From Oscillospiraceae bacterium (GTDB taxonomy: Bacteria > Bacillota > Clostridia > Oscillospirales > Oscillospiraceae): DNA of 58,097 nt. The translations under genes were made by a program, and so were the position numbers. The stretch covers positions 1 through 58,097 of the forward strand of contig SVMD01000016.1 in NCBI GenBank assembly GCA_015067615.1, read 5' to 3'. Positions 1-7,476 of this stretch are shown in pieces. The notes under the pieces were generated by a model. That model had not been told where the DNA came from, searched no databases, and was given only the letters and a program-made list of their open reading frames with translations. Numbering within the stretch: position 1 is the first letter of the stretch; every line of letters starts with the position of its first letter.

Positions 1-2
1 AG

Positions 3-65
3 GCCAAGGGTTCCTACGGCCGTTTCGCAGGCGCTGCCAAGTACATCGACCCCCGTCACGAATAA
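3..65 (+). CDS. 3' end of probable Fe-S cluster assembly scaffold protein (partial)
   Basis: An open frame runs in from the left edge and ends at TAA 63-65, giving a C-terminus that ends KYIDPRHE. Its stop lies 15 bases before the start of the GGGtGRT gene, and a strong AGAGGAGGA ribosome site sits in the gap, so the two are probably one operon. In clostridia GGGtGRT genes commonly follow a NifU/IscU-like scaffold gene. The identification here is inferred from that neighbourhood; only about 20 residues are visible and no cluster-binding cysteine lies in them. Confidence 0.5.
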   Translation, partial: AKGSYGRFAGAAKYIDPRHE

Positions 66-80
66 GAGGAGGACGAGACT

Positions 81-1079
81 ATGGCTCTGTTTGAAGGTTA
101 CGAAAGAAAGATCGACAAGATCAACGGCGTCCTGGCTCAGTACGGCCTGGCTTCCGTTGAGGAGTGCCGTGAGATCTGCACCGCCAAGGGTTTCGATCCC
201 TACGAGATCGTCAAGGGCATCCAGCCCATCGCATTCGAGGACGTGGCTTGGGCCTACTGCGTGGGCGCTGCCATCGCTCTGAAGAAGGGCGTCAAGAACG
301 CCGCTGAGGCCGCTGAGGCCATCGGCATCGGCCTGCAGGCTTTCTGCATCCCCGGCTCCGTTGCTGAGGACCGCAAGGTCGGTCTGGGCCACGGCAACCT
401 GGGCGCCATGCTGCTGCGCGACGAGACCAAGTGCTTCGCATTCCTGGCCGGTCACGAGTCCTTCGCCGCTGCCGAAGGCGCTATCGGCATCGCCCGCTCC
501 GCCAACAAGGCCCGTAAGGAGCCCCTGCGTGTTATCCTGAACGGCCTGGGTAAGGACGCTGCTCAGATCATCTCCCGTATCAACGGCTTCACCTATGTGC
601 AGACTCAGTTTGACTACTACACCGGTGAGCTGAAGATCGTCAAGAAGATCCCCTACTCCACCGGCGAGCGCGCCGCTGTCAACTGCTACGGCTGTGACGA
701 TGTCCGCGAGGGCGTTGCCATCATGCACCACGAGGGCGTTGACGTGTCCATCACCGGCAACTCCACCAACCCCACCCGCTTCCAGCATCCCGTTGCAGGC
801 ACCTACAAGAAGGAGTGCATCGAGCAGGGCAAGAAGTACTTCTCCGTCGCTTCCGGCGGTGGTACCGGCCGTACTCTGCACCCCGACAACATGGCTGCCG
901 GCCCCGCTTCCTACGGTCTGACCGACACCATGGGCCGTATGCACGGTGACGCTCAGTTCGCTGGTTCCTCCTCCGTCCCCGCCCACGTCGAGATGATGGG
1001 CTTCCTGGGCGCAGGCAACAACCCCATGGTCGGCATGACCGTCTCCGTGGCCGTTGCTGTTGAGGAGTCCCTGAAGTAA
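81..1079 (+). CDS. GGGtGRT family protein
   Basis: This 332-aa protein carries the family-naming motif GGGTGRT at residues 259-265, followed by a Gly/Ala/Met-rich C-terminus. The family is conserved in clostridia and other anaerobes and is usually encoded beside an iron-sulfur scaffold gene, as appears to be the case here; its biochemical role is not established. Cysteines at about 29, 33, 60, 89, 118, 202, 205 and 246 could contribute to metal or cluster handling, but that is inference. No signal peptide or membrane segment is seen, so it is cytoplasmic. ATG 81 follows AGAGGAGGA at good spacing. Codons are strongly biased towards C-ending forms, as in highly expressed genes of this window. 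A terminator follows 22 bases downstream. Confidence 0.85.
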   Translation: MALFEGYERKIDKINGVLAQYGLASVEECREICTAKGFDPYEIVKGIQPIAFEDVAWAYCVGAAIALKKGVKNAAEAAEAIGIGLQAFCIPGSVAEDRKVGLGHGNLGAMLLRDETKCFAFLAGHESFAAAEGAIGIARSANKARKEPLRVILNGLGKDAAQIISRINGFTYVQTQFDYYTGELKIVKKIPYSTGERAAVNCYGCDDVREGVAIMHHEGVDVSITGNSTNPTRFQHPVAGTYKKECIEQGKKYFSVASGGGTGRTLHPDNMAAGPASYGLTDTMGRMHGDAQFAGSSSVPAHVEMMGFLGAGNNPMVGMTVSVAVAVEESLK

Positions 1080-1101
1080 TTATTACTTCCCAATAATATT
1101 G

Positions 1102-1133
1102 ACACCCCGGCTCAAAAGAGCCGGGGTGTTTCA
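1102..1133 (+). terminator. Intrinsic terminator, probably shared by convergent genes
   Basis: A 12-bp GC-rich stem (1102-1113 with 1118-1129, AAAA loop) is followed by TTT on the plus strand. It closes the GGGtGRT gene and directly abuts the TGA of the convergent 72-aa gene, so it may serve both directions. The U-tract is short. Confidence 0.8.
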
Positions 1134-1349
1134 GCGTTCCGCAAGCTGCTGATTGTCCGCATACTGCCGGGCAAATTCCAGAAAAATATCTTTGGCGGTG
1201 CCCCGGATGGGCGTCCGCCGGGACAGGATCCGGCAGAGTAAATAAATCGTGGAAAGAGACATCAACGCCCTGCCATAGGACTCCTGGACCAGCAGGGCTT
1301 CCAGCTGTTCTGTGGACATTTTTTCAAGATATTCCCGTTCACTTGCCAT
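1131..1349 (-). CDS. Small protein of unknown function (72 aa)
   Basis: I do not recognise this 72-aa protein. It is predicted mostly helical: an acidic N-terminal part (MASEREYLEKMSTEQLEALL), then a segment rich in Leu, Ile and Ser with RILSRR, and a charged C-terminus. The shape 'STEQLEALL...IYLLCRILSRR' recalls small helical proteins common in clostridia, but I cannot name a family. ATG 1349 has a strong AGGGGGA site 6-7 bases upstream. It is divergent from the XRE gene at 1485, sharing a 135-bp AT-rich intergenic region with inverted GATA/TATC sites, which suggests common control. A toxin-antitoxin role is possible but unsupported. Confidence 0.6.
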   Translation of the reverse strand: MASEREYLEKMSTEQLEALLVQESYGRALMSLSTIYLLCRILSRRTPIRGTAKDIFLEFARQYADNQQLAER

Positions 1350-1412
1350 ATAATTTCCCCCTAAATTCTTTGTAATATCCAGACTGGATACTTTTTATCA
1401 TATACAATCATT

Positions 1413-1440
1413 ATTGTACCTTATCTTTGGATAAAATCAA
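1413..1440 (-). promoter_or_regulatory. Promoter of the 72-aa gene
   Basis: On the minus strand TTGATT (1435-1440) and TACAAT (1413-1418) are separated by 16 bp, a good match to a housekeeping promoter, about 65 bp upstream of the ATG at 1349. The spacer holds the palindrome TATC-TTTG-GATA (1422-1433). Confidence 0.5.
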
Positions 1441-1444
1441 TATC

Positions 1445-1459
1445 AGATAGAAATTATCT
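1445..1459. promoter_or_regulatory. Inverted repeat, possible XRE operator
   Basis: AGATA-GAAAT-TATCT is a perfect 5-bp inverted repeat 26 bp before the XRE start. A related TATC/GATA palindrome lies at 1422-1433. Both fit a dimeric HTH protein controlling the divergent pair; this is inference. Confidence 0.35.
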
Positions 1460-1484
1460 AATATAGATATTCGAGGATTAAGAT

Positions 1485-1739
1485 ATGGGTAAGAATTTTC
1501 AGATAAAAGGAAATATATGTGGTGATCAGGTTCGGATTGGTCGGGCATTGCACAAACCGCCCTTTACCCAGGAGGACCTGGCCCGGGAGATCAATCTGAT
1601 GGGCATGGAGATGACGCCGCTGATCATCTCCCGCATCGAGAAGAATCAGCGCCATGTCTGTGACGGCGAACTGGTGATGCTGGCAAAGGCTCTGGGTGTC
1701 AGCCTGGACTGGCTCTGCGGCATTGACAGTGAAAAATAG
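1485..1739 (+). CDS. XRE-family HTH regulator (84 aa)
   Basis: This 84-aa protein is little more than one Cro/C1-type helix-turn-helix. The N-terminus is atypical (about 25 residues including GDQVRIGRALHKPP); helix 2 starts at FTQEDLAREI and the recognition region is MEMTPLIISRIEKNQRHV, followed by a canonical ELVMLAKALGVSLDWLCGI tail. The form 'tqeDLA.ei...mt..iISRIEkn.R.v.D.EL..lakaLgvsldwL' is a recognisable clostridial subgroup. It is divergent from the 72-aa gene and probably regulates it and itself. ATG 1485 is preceded by GAGGATTAAGAT, a moderate ribosome site. A strong terminator follows. Confidence 0.85.
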   Translation: MGKNFQIKGNICGDQVRIGRALHKPPFTQEDLAREINLMGMEMTPLIISRIEKNQRHVCDGELVMLAKALGVSLDWLCGIDSEK

Positions 1740-1767
1740 ATGAATATTGCCATCTGCGGATGCAAAT

Positions 1768-1797
1768 ACCCCGGCTCCTGGGAGCCGGGGTGTTTTT
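1768..1797. terminator. Terminator between convergent XRE and prolyl oligopeptidase genes
   Basis: An 11-bp stem (1768-1778 with 1781-1791) is followed by GTTTTTG on the plus strand. It ends the XRE transcript and lies 20 bp beyond the minus-strand peptidase stop, so it may work in both directions. Confidence 0.8.
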
Positions 1798-1816
1798 GAT
1801 ATCGCGGGGAAATGAA

Positions 1817-3781
1817 TTACATATTCAGGGCGTACTTCATGAACAGCTGCATTTCGGCAATGGTTCTCCAGTATACCTCGCCCTTGCCCCGGTCGTGGCT
1901 GCCCTCGGCCAGGACCCGCAGCAGGATGGGATTGTCGCTGCGGTTCTCTGCCTGCATCTTAGCCGCAAACTTCTTGCCGTGGTAGGGAGGCACATTGTTG
2001 TCCAGCTCGCCGGTCTGGATGTAGGTCCAGGGATAGTTCACGGGCTTGACATTGTGGTAGGGAGAGTAGCTGAGCAGGTACTCAAACATCTCCTTGCTCT
2101 CTCTGGGGTTGCCGTACTCGGTGATATACATGGGGCCCCGGTCATCCTCCACAAAGTGGATCATGTCGGTGTGGGGCACGGAATCGATAACGCAGCCCCA
2201 CAGGTCAGGCCGCATGGTCACCAGGGCAGACATCAGCAGACCGCCGTTGGAGCAGCCGCTGATGGCCAGCTTGGCGGGGCTGGTCCAGCCCTGACGGATG
2301 ACCTCCTCAGCCACGCCGATGAAGTCCTCGTAGCAGTGGCGCTTGGTCATCTTCATGCCGCCCTCGTGCCAGGCAGGGCCGTACTCACCACCGCCCCGGA
2401 GGTTGCACTGGACGTAGATACCGCCCGCCTCTGCCCACCGGGCGATCTGGGTGCCGCTGACCCGCTCCACATACTGGGGGGTAATGCTGTTGTAATAGCC
2501 GCCGTAGGCATAGATCAGGGTGGGGTTGTTGCCGTCGTTCACCGTATCCTTATGGCGGACGATGTAGTAGGGCACCTTGGTGCCGTCCTCGGTGGAGGGA
2601 GCGAAGCCCTGCTCCACCACCAGGTCGGGATGGGCAGCATCGTCGGAGGCCAGAACGGTGGTCATCTTCTCACCGTCGAAGTGGATGATCCGGGGAGCAT
2701 CCTGGAAGGACTCAAAGCGCAGGAACACACCGTCCCGGGCCTCGCCGGTGACGCCCACAGCGCCATGGCGGCTGGGCAGCTCCACATCGGCGCCGTCCGC
2801 AACCCGGATCAGACGGTTGCTCACATCCTCCATGGCGATCAGGAACAGCTGACCACCCACAGAGAAGCCGTTTTCCAGAATCCGGTGGCTCTCGGGCAGC
2901 ACCACAGTGCGCTCCTTACCGGTCACAGCAATGACGGTGCCGTTGGCAGACTCAGTGGTGGTAATAAAGTAATGCTTTCCATCGATGGAGTCCAGATAGG
3001 TCCAGTCCTCGATCTTGTCGGTCAGCACTTCCACAGCGCCGGTGGCTGTTTCGATGGCTGCCCAGTAGGCATGGGAATAGTCCTGGCAGATGGTGGCCAG
3101 CACATAGCGGCCGTCCCTGGAGGCATCCACCTGGCCGAAGATGCAGTAGGTGTCATCCTCATAGACCACGGTCTCGCTCCGGGTCACGGGATCATAGCGG
3201 TAGAACACGGAGTGGCTGGTCTGGGTCTTGGGGTCGGACTCGGTGGAGGAATAGTACACGCAGCCGTCGCCGGCGGACCAGCAGAAGCTGAAGAGGCTGT
3301 TGATCACCGTCAGCACCTTGCCGGTGGAGACCTGGCACACAGCCAGAGAGGGACGGGCGGCACCGGGATACTGGATCATCAGGGCCATGATGTCCTCATT
3401 CTTGGGGCAGGGATCGGCCCGGAAGGTCATGACATCCCCCAGCTCCTCAAACTTGGGCAACTCGCCGACTACAGCCAGCTTTTCATCCAGAATGGACAGC
3501 ATGGGCTTGCCGTCCTCGGACACAGTGGCCAGATAGCCAGCCTGCCAGGGGGTGATGCTGCCGGGCAGGTCCTTCAGACGGTTGCGCTTCAGAGTGTCGA
3601 TCATCTCCTGCAACTCATCGGCCGGGAAGAAAGCGTCGGTAAAGGCGTTTTCCCGGGCCACAAAGTCCAGAACCTCGGGGTCCTTGCCATTGCGCAGCCA
3701 GGAGTGGGGATCCGCCAGCTCATGGCCGAACCAATTTTCGACGGTATCCACCGTCTTGCAGCTGGGATACTGATATTTCAT
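1817..3781 (-). CDS. Prolyl oligopeptidase (S9A family)
   Basis: At 654 aa this is the usual length for a cytoplasmic prolyl oligopeptidase, which cuts short peptides after proline. The N-terminal part (about 75-390) has the repeating pattern of a beta-propeller that restricts access to the active site. The C-terminal alpha/beta-hydrolase domain shows the full triad: Ser511 in GCSNGG, Asp594 in GELDNNVPPYHG and His629 in GSHDRG. The S9A hallmark NLRGGGEYG is at 460-468. No signal peptide is present. ATG 3781 lies 6 bp after the stop of the amidohydrolase gene, and its AAGGAGG site is inside the end of that gene, so translation is probably coupled. It is the last gene of the peptide cluster. 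Confidence 0.93.
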   Translation of the reverse strand: MKYQYPSCKTVDTVENWFGHELADPHSWLRNGKDPEVLDFVARENAFTDAFFPADELQEMIDTLKRNRLKDLPGSITPWQAGYLATVSEDGKPMLSILDEKLAVVGELPKFEELGDVMTFRADPCPKNEDIMALMIQYPGAARPSLAVCQVSTGKVLTVINSLFSFCWSAGDGCVYYSSTESDPKTQTSHSVFYRYDPVTRSETVVYEDDTYCIFGQVDASRDGRYVLATICQDYSHAYWAAIETATGAVEVLTDKIEDWTYLDSIDGKHYFITTTESANGTVIAVTGKERTVVLPESHRILENGFSVGGQLFLIAMEDVSNRLIRVADGADVELPSRHGAVGVTGEARDGVFLRFESFQDAPRIIHFDGEKMTTVLASDDAAHPDLVVEQGFAPSTEDGTKVPYYIVRHKDTVNDGNNPTLIYAYGGYYNSITPQYVERVSGTQIARWAEAGGIYVQCNLRGGGEYGPAWHEGGMKMTKRHCYEDFIGVAEEVIRQGWTSPAKLAISGCSNGGLLMSALVTMRPDLWGCVIDSVPHTDMIHFVEDDRGPMYITEYGNPRESKEMFEYLLSYSPYHNVKPVNYPWTYIQTGELDNNVPPYHGKKFAAKMQAENRSDNPILLRVLAEGSHDRGKGEVYWRTIAEMQLFMKYALNM

Positions 3782-3787
3782 AGGGAA

Positions 3788-4933
3788 TCAGGCCTCCTTC
3801 TGAAAGACCACTTCGCCGTCGATCAGCACCGTCTCCAGAATGGCATCGGTGTACTCAGTAGGCAGCTTGGTCCAGATCAGCACGTCGGCGTCCTTGCCCA
3901 CGGTGAGGGAACCCACCCGGTCCTCCACGCCGATGATCTTTGCGGATGTACAGGTGACCATGCCCAGAGCCTTCACAGGATCCATGCCCCAGCGGACGGC
4001 CTCGCCCATCTCGAAGATGAGCATATTCTGCACGGACACGGGGCCGTCGGTCATGACAGCGGCGGGAACGCCCCGCTCCTCCAGACCCTTCAGGCACCAG
4101 TAGTCCAGCTTGCCGCCTTCGCCGCCGAAGAGGCTGTTGCTGGTGGGTCCAAAAATGACGCCCTTCACATGGGGATCCTGCAGTTCCTCATAGAAGTCGC
4201 TGGAGCCGTTGGCATGGTCCAGAGTCACATAAATGTCAAACTCCTTGGCGATCTCCAGCACAGTCATCATATCATGCATGTAGCTGTGGATCTTCATGGG
4301 AATTTCCTTCTTCAGCACGGGAATGCCATGCTCCAGGCCCAGATCGTAGGCAGGCATCTTCTCGGGATCGCCTGCGGCGGCCTCCTTCTTATCCATGTAT
4401 TCCTTGACCTTGCGCAGGTAACCACGCATCACATGGGCGATGCCCATACGGGTCATGGGAGTCTGGTTCTTCTTGGAGTAAACGCCCTTGGGGTTGATGC
4501 CCATGGCGCCCTTCAGGGCCACGGGATGCTTGACCACCCGGTCCTTGCCGGCAGACTTATAGGCAAAGACCCAGCCGCCCACCACGTTGGCGGAGCCGGG
4601 AGCCAGGCAGGAGGTAGTAATGCCCTGGCGGATGGCATAATCAAAATCCGTGCTGTTGGGATCGATGCCGTGGTAGGCATCCATCTCGGGAGTCAGAGGA
4701 TTGGTGGATTCGTTCAGATCCTGCTCGCCATTACCGCCGAAGCCGCCGATGTGGCTGTGGGGATCCACGAAGCCGGGGGTCACGATCTTACCGGCAGCGT
4801 CAATGACGTGAGCACCTTCAATGGGCAGATTCTTGCCGATCCCGGTGATCTTGCCGTTTTCGATCCGCAGGTCAGCCTGGATGACGCCCTGCTGATCCAT
4901 GGTATAGAGTAAACCATTTTTGATCACATACAT
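3788..4933 (-). CDS. Amidohydrolase (imidazolonepropionase/prolidase-like), intact metal site
   Basis: This 381-aa protein has the composite amidohydrolase architecture: a small N-terminal beta-domain with IxNGxI-type strands, then a TIM barrel beginning at GFVDPHSH. The HxH metal pair is His59/His61; later candidate ligands are His in DIYVTLDHANG and Asp in AVMTDGPV, and the C-terminal GSLTVGKDADVLIW is typical of the superfamily. Related enzymes hydrolyse cyclic amides or dipeptides such as Xaa-Pro or isoaspartyl dipeptides. Given its place between peptide importer and peptidase genes, a dipeptidase role is plausible but not proven. ATG 4933 overlaps the stop of the upstream paralogue by 10 bp. 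Confidence 0.85.
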   Translation of the reverse strand: MYVIKNGLLYTMDQQGVIQADLRIENGKITGIGKNLPIEGAHVIDAAGKIVTPGFVDPHSHIGGFGGNGEQDLNESTNPLTPEMDAYHGIDPNSTDFDYAIRQGITTSCLAPGSANVVGGWVFAYKSAGKDRVVKHPVALKGAMGINPKGVYSKKNQTPMTRMGIAHVMRGYLRKVKEYMDKKEAAAGDPEKMPAYDLGLEHGIPVLKKEIPMKIHSYMHDMMTVLEIAKEFDIYVTLDHANGSSDFYEELQDPHVKGVIFGPTSNSLFGGEGGKLDYWCLKGLEERGVPAAVMTDGPVSVQNMLIFEMGEAVRWGMDPVKALGMVTCTSAKIIGVEDRVGSLTVGKDADVLIWTKLPTEYTDAILETVLIDGEVVFQKEA

Positions 4934-6084
4934 TTCATCTCATCCCCCTTCTGATAGATCACCTGTCCGCCCAGGTAGGTGCGGACAATATGGGCCCGAT
5001 AGGTCTCCATGGGATTGGCGCTCCAGATGACCAGGTCTGCCCGCAGACCCTCACGGATGGAGCCGGTCTGATCGGCAATACCCAGCACCTCAGCCGGAGC
5101 GCTGGTGATCATTTGCAGCACCCGCTCGCTGTCGTGGAGAAGCTTCATCATTTCCGCGCCGTTCCACAGCAGATCCTCCCGGGGGTTCAGGCCGAAGCCG
5201 TTGCTGCCGCTCATGGCGACCAGGGCACCCTTGTCTGCCAGCTTCACAATGGCGGACAGATCCAGGTCCAGAGAGCTCTTGTCGAACAGGGAGGTTCCGG
5301 TACGGACCACCAGGGGGATCTTCTTCTCCACGATCCAGTCCTCATCGCCGGTCAGGCCGAAGCCGTTGACCAGCACCAGCTTCAGCTGGGGATAGGCATC
5401 GGTGATCTCCCGGACGCGCTCGATGGCAATCAGGCTGTCACAGGCAATGAACAGAGGCAGCTCGCCCTCCACCACACGCTTCAGGGCAGCCAGCTTCTCG
5501 TCAACGGGCTTGTCTTCTTCGCACTTGTAGGCAGCGGCCTTGCGCAGCTGGTCTGCGAAGTTGGCGAAGATCCACATACGGGTCATGGGGGCCACCTGGC
5601 GGGAACCGTAAGCCTTCTTCAGGTTGGGGGTCACGGAAGCCATCATGCCCACATCCCGCTTCAGGCACATTTTATAGGGATTGAGGCCCTCGATGGTAAA
5701 GGCAGCAATGGTACCGCCGAAGAGGTTGTTGTCCGTGGGAGTCACACCGCAGGCGGTGAGGCCGAAGGCACCCAGCTGCTGGTAGGTGGCTGCTCTGCCG
5801 TTGAAGGCATAGAAGGCATCCAGCTCCGGCATAATGGGATTGCTCTTTTCGTCGTTGTCGTTGGAGGAGGGACGGATCTCCTGGATGCCGCCGTTGACAC
5901 CCCAGTTGGAGATTGCCTGCACAAAGCCGGGCAGGATCTCCATACCGGCTGCGTCGAAGACCTCCTCGCCCTCCAGAGCCGTCAGGCCCGGGCCGATCTG
6001 CTGGATCAGGCCGTCAGCCAGACGCAGGTCCGCCTCGCTTACTGCACCGAGGCCATCGTGGATCCTGCCGTTTTTGATCAGCAT
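4924..6084 (-). CDS. Amidohydrolase-like protein lacking the usual metal ligands
   Basis: This 386-aa protein is a paralogue of the downstream amidohydrolase: the same small beta-domain, the PGFV strand and the GSIREGLRADLVIW C-terminus align well. However, the HxH motif is replaced by Ile-Ser-Asn (residues 58-60 in GFVQAISNWG), the barrel histidines are absent (KLVLVNGFG where the partner has IYVTLDHANG), and the strand-8 Asp is replaced (VAMSGSNG against VMTDGPV). It should therefore not bind the canonical metal centre. The frame is intact and the gene overlaps its partner by 10 bp, which points to a maintained non-catalytic or scaffold subunit rather than a pseudogene. ATG 6084 follows GAAAGGAG at somewhat long spacing. 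Confidence 0.82.
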   Translation of the reverse strand: MLIKNGRIHDGLGAVSEADLRLADGLIQQIGPGLTALEGEEVFDAAGMEILPGFVQAISNWGVNGGIQEIRPSSNDNDEKSNPIMPELDAFYAFNGRAATYQQLGAFGLTACGVTPTDNNLFGGTIAAFTIEGLNPYKMCLKRDVGMMASVTPNLKKAYGSRQVAPMTRMWIFANFADQLRKAAAYKCEEDKPVDEKLAALKRVVEGELPLFIACDSLIAIERVREITDAYPQLKLVLVNGFGLTGDEDWIVEKKIPLVVRTGTSLFDKSSLDLDLSAIVKLADKGALVAMSGSNGFGLNPREDLLWNGAEMMKLLHDSERVLQMITSAPAEVLGIADQTGSIREGLRADLVIWSANPMETYRAHIVRTYLGGQVIYQKGDEMKCM

Positions 6085-6160
6085 ATTTGCATCATGCTCC
6101 TTTCAGGTAATTTCATATTCGTTTGGAACAGCCGCCCTGCTTGGCAGGTGGCCTCCGGAA

Positions 6161-6196
6161 ACAGAAAGAGCAGCTGAAATTACATTTCGGCTGCTC
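6161..6196 (-). terminator. Terminator after the Opp genes
   Basis: A 13-bp stem (6168-6180 with 6184-6196, one G-U pair, TAC loop) is followed on the minus strand by TTTCTGTTT. It lies between the DUF3899-like gene and the amidohydrolase pair, so it probably ends or attenuates the opp transcript. No strong promoter is visible downstream of it, so some read-through into the amidohydrolase genes is likely. Confidence 0.65.
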
Positions 6197-6207
6197 AGTC
6201 TGTCGAA

Positions 6208-6543
6208 TCAGAGAATGAGCGAAATAAGAATAAATGCCACGCTACAAATCAATAATTCTATAAATTTTTCGGTATAAGGATTTTCCTGAGTATACTCATA
6301 AAATTCCTGTTTGGTTTTTCCGGTCATGCGACGGAAGCTGTAGATGGTCCGGTCAAACAGCCCCAGAATCCGAACCACTCTCCAAAGGGCTACGGAAAGG
6401 AACAGAACGCCGGACAGGCACAGGCTGTCAGAGAGCAGCCACTTTCCCTCTATGATGTGAAAGTACACCAGGATGGACAGTGCCACCACAGAAATGGACA
6501 GCAGGCTTTTCTTCAGTTCCTTCCGCTCCAGGCGAATTCTCAT
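6208..6543 (-). CDS. Small membrane protein, DUF3899-like
   Basis: This 111-aa protein has a basic N-terminus and three likely membrane segments: about 13-30 (LLSISVVALSILVYFHII), 37-60 (LSDSLCLSGVLFLSVALWRVV) and 93-111 at the very C-terminus. A cytoplasmic loop (GLFDRTIYSFRRMTGKTKQEFYEY) separates the last two. The order of 'LSDSLCLSGVLFL', an F-D-x-x-x-Y element and a Lys-rich Tyr loop resembles DUF3899 proteins, which are often encoded next to oligopeptide transporters in Firmicutes. ATG 6543 abuts the stop of the OppF gene at 6544, so the genes are probably co-translated. Function is unknown; a transporter-associated role is inferred from position only. Confidence 0.65.
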   Translation of the reverse strand: MRIRLERKELKKSLLSISVVALSILVYFHIIEGKWLLSDSLCLSGVLFLSVALWRVVRILGLFDRTIYSFRRMTGKTKQEFYEYTQENPYTEKFIELLICSVAFILISLIL

Positions 6544-7476
6544 TTACTTCTTACCTACGTAGCGCTCCAGCTCCTCGTCAGACAGGAACACAAAATGACC
6601 GGGTTCCACCTCGACCATTTTGGGCTGATTGGTTTCGGAGTAGTTGTGCATGGCAGGATCGTAGTCGAAGCGCTTGCGCTGCTTTTCAACGATGGGGTTG
6701 GGAATGGGAATTGCGGAGAGCAGGGACTTGGTATAGGGGTGGATGGGGTTGTTGTAAAGCACATCGGAGGGAGCCATCTCCACGATGCGGCCCCGGTTCA
6801 TAACGGCGATCCGGTCGGAGAAATACTTAACAACGGACAGATCGTGGGCCACGAACAGGATCGTCAGACCCAGCTCCTTACGCAGCTTGTTCATCAGGTT
6901 CAGAACCTGCGCCTGGATGGAAACGTCCAGTGCGGAGATGGGCTCGTCAGCGATCAGCAGGTCGGGATTGGTGATCAGGGCACGGGCAATGCAGATACGC
7001 TGCCGCTGGCCGCCGGAGAACTCGTGAGGATAGCGGGTGGCATGCTCCTTGGTCAGACCAACCAGCTCCAGCATCTTATAGACGTTGGCCTTCAGCTCCT
7101 CCTGGGTGGAGAAGATATTGTTAATCTTTGCACCTTCGGAGATGATCTCCTCAACGGTCATACGGGGGTTCAGGGATGCGACAGGATCCTGGAAGATCAT
7201 CTGCATCTTGCTGGTGACCGCCTTGGTCTGGGCCTTGTTAAGCTTGCCGTCGATGCGGTTGCCGTTGAAGTAGACTTCGCCGGAGGTGGGCTTATACAGA
7301 CGGATAACGGTACGGCCGGTGGTGGTCTTGCCGCAGCCGGATTCACCGACCAGACCGAAGGTCTCACCCTTGAAAACCTGGAAGCTAACATTGTCCACAG
7401 CCTTCATGGGGGTTTTACCGTCGTAGAAGTATTTGCAAAGATTCTTGACTTCAAGAATAGGCTGTCTGTTATCCAT
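6544..7476 (-). CDS. oppF: Oligopeptide ABC transporter ATP-binding protein OppF
   Basis: This is the second of two ATPases of the peptide importer. Walker A is GESGCGKT (about 44-51), the ABC signature region is FSGGQRQR, Walker B is [13 protein letters not shown], and the switch histidine is in FVAHDLSVV. The Opp/Dpp-specific C-terminal extension ([15 protein letters not shown]) is present. ATG 7476 overlaps the TAA of oppD by 8 bp with an AGGTGA site upstream; an in-frame GTG at 7485 is an alternative start. It should form a heterodimer with the adjacent OppD and power the OppBC channel. Confidence 0.92.
   Translation of the reverse strand: MDNRQPILEVKNLCKYFYDGKTPMKAVDNVSFQVFKGETFGLVGESGCGKTTTGRTVIRLYKPTSGEVYFNGNRIDGKLNKAQTKAVTSKMQMIFQDPVASLNPRMTVEEIISEGAKINNIFSTQEELKANVYKMLELVGLTKEHATRYPHEFSGGQRQRICIARALITNPDLLIADEPISALDVSIQAQVLNLMNKLRKELGLTILFVAHDLSVVKYFSDRIAVMNRGRIVEMAPSDVLYNNPIHPYTKSLLSAIPIPNPIVEKQRKRFDYDPAMHNYSETNQPKMVEVEPGHFVFLSDEELERYVGKK

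Noticed and set aside
1760..4912. A 1050-codon open frame on the plus strand opposite the prolyl oligopeptidase and amidohydrolase
   Set aside because: Antisense shadow with repetitive Gly/His/Val composition; the minus strand encodes complete catalytic motifs.
4924..6084. Amidohydrolase-like gene as a pseudogene
   Set aside because: The frame is uninterrupted, length is normal, codon use matches its neighbours and it overlaps the next gene; loss of ligands alone does not make it a pseudogene.
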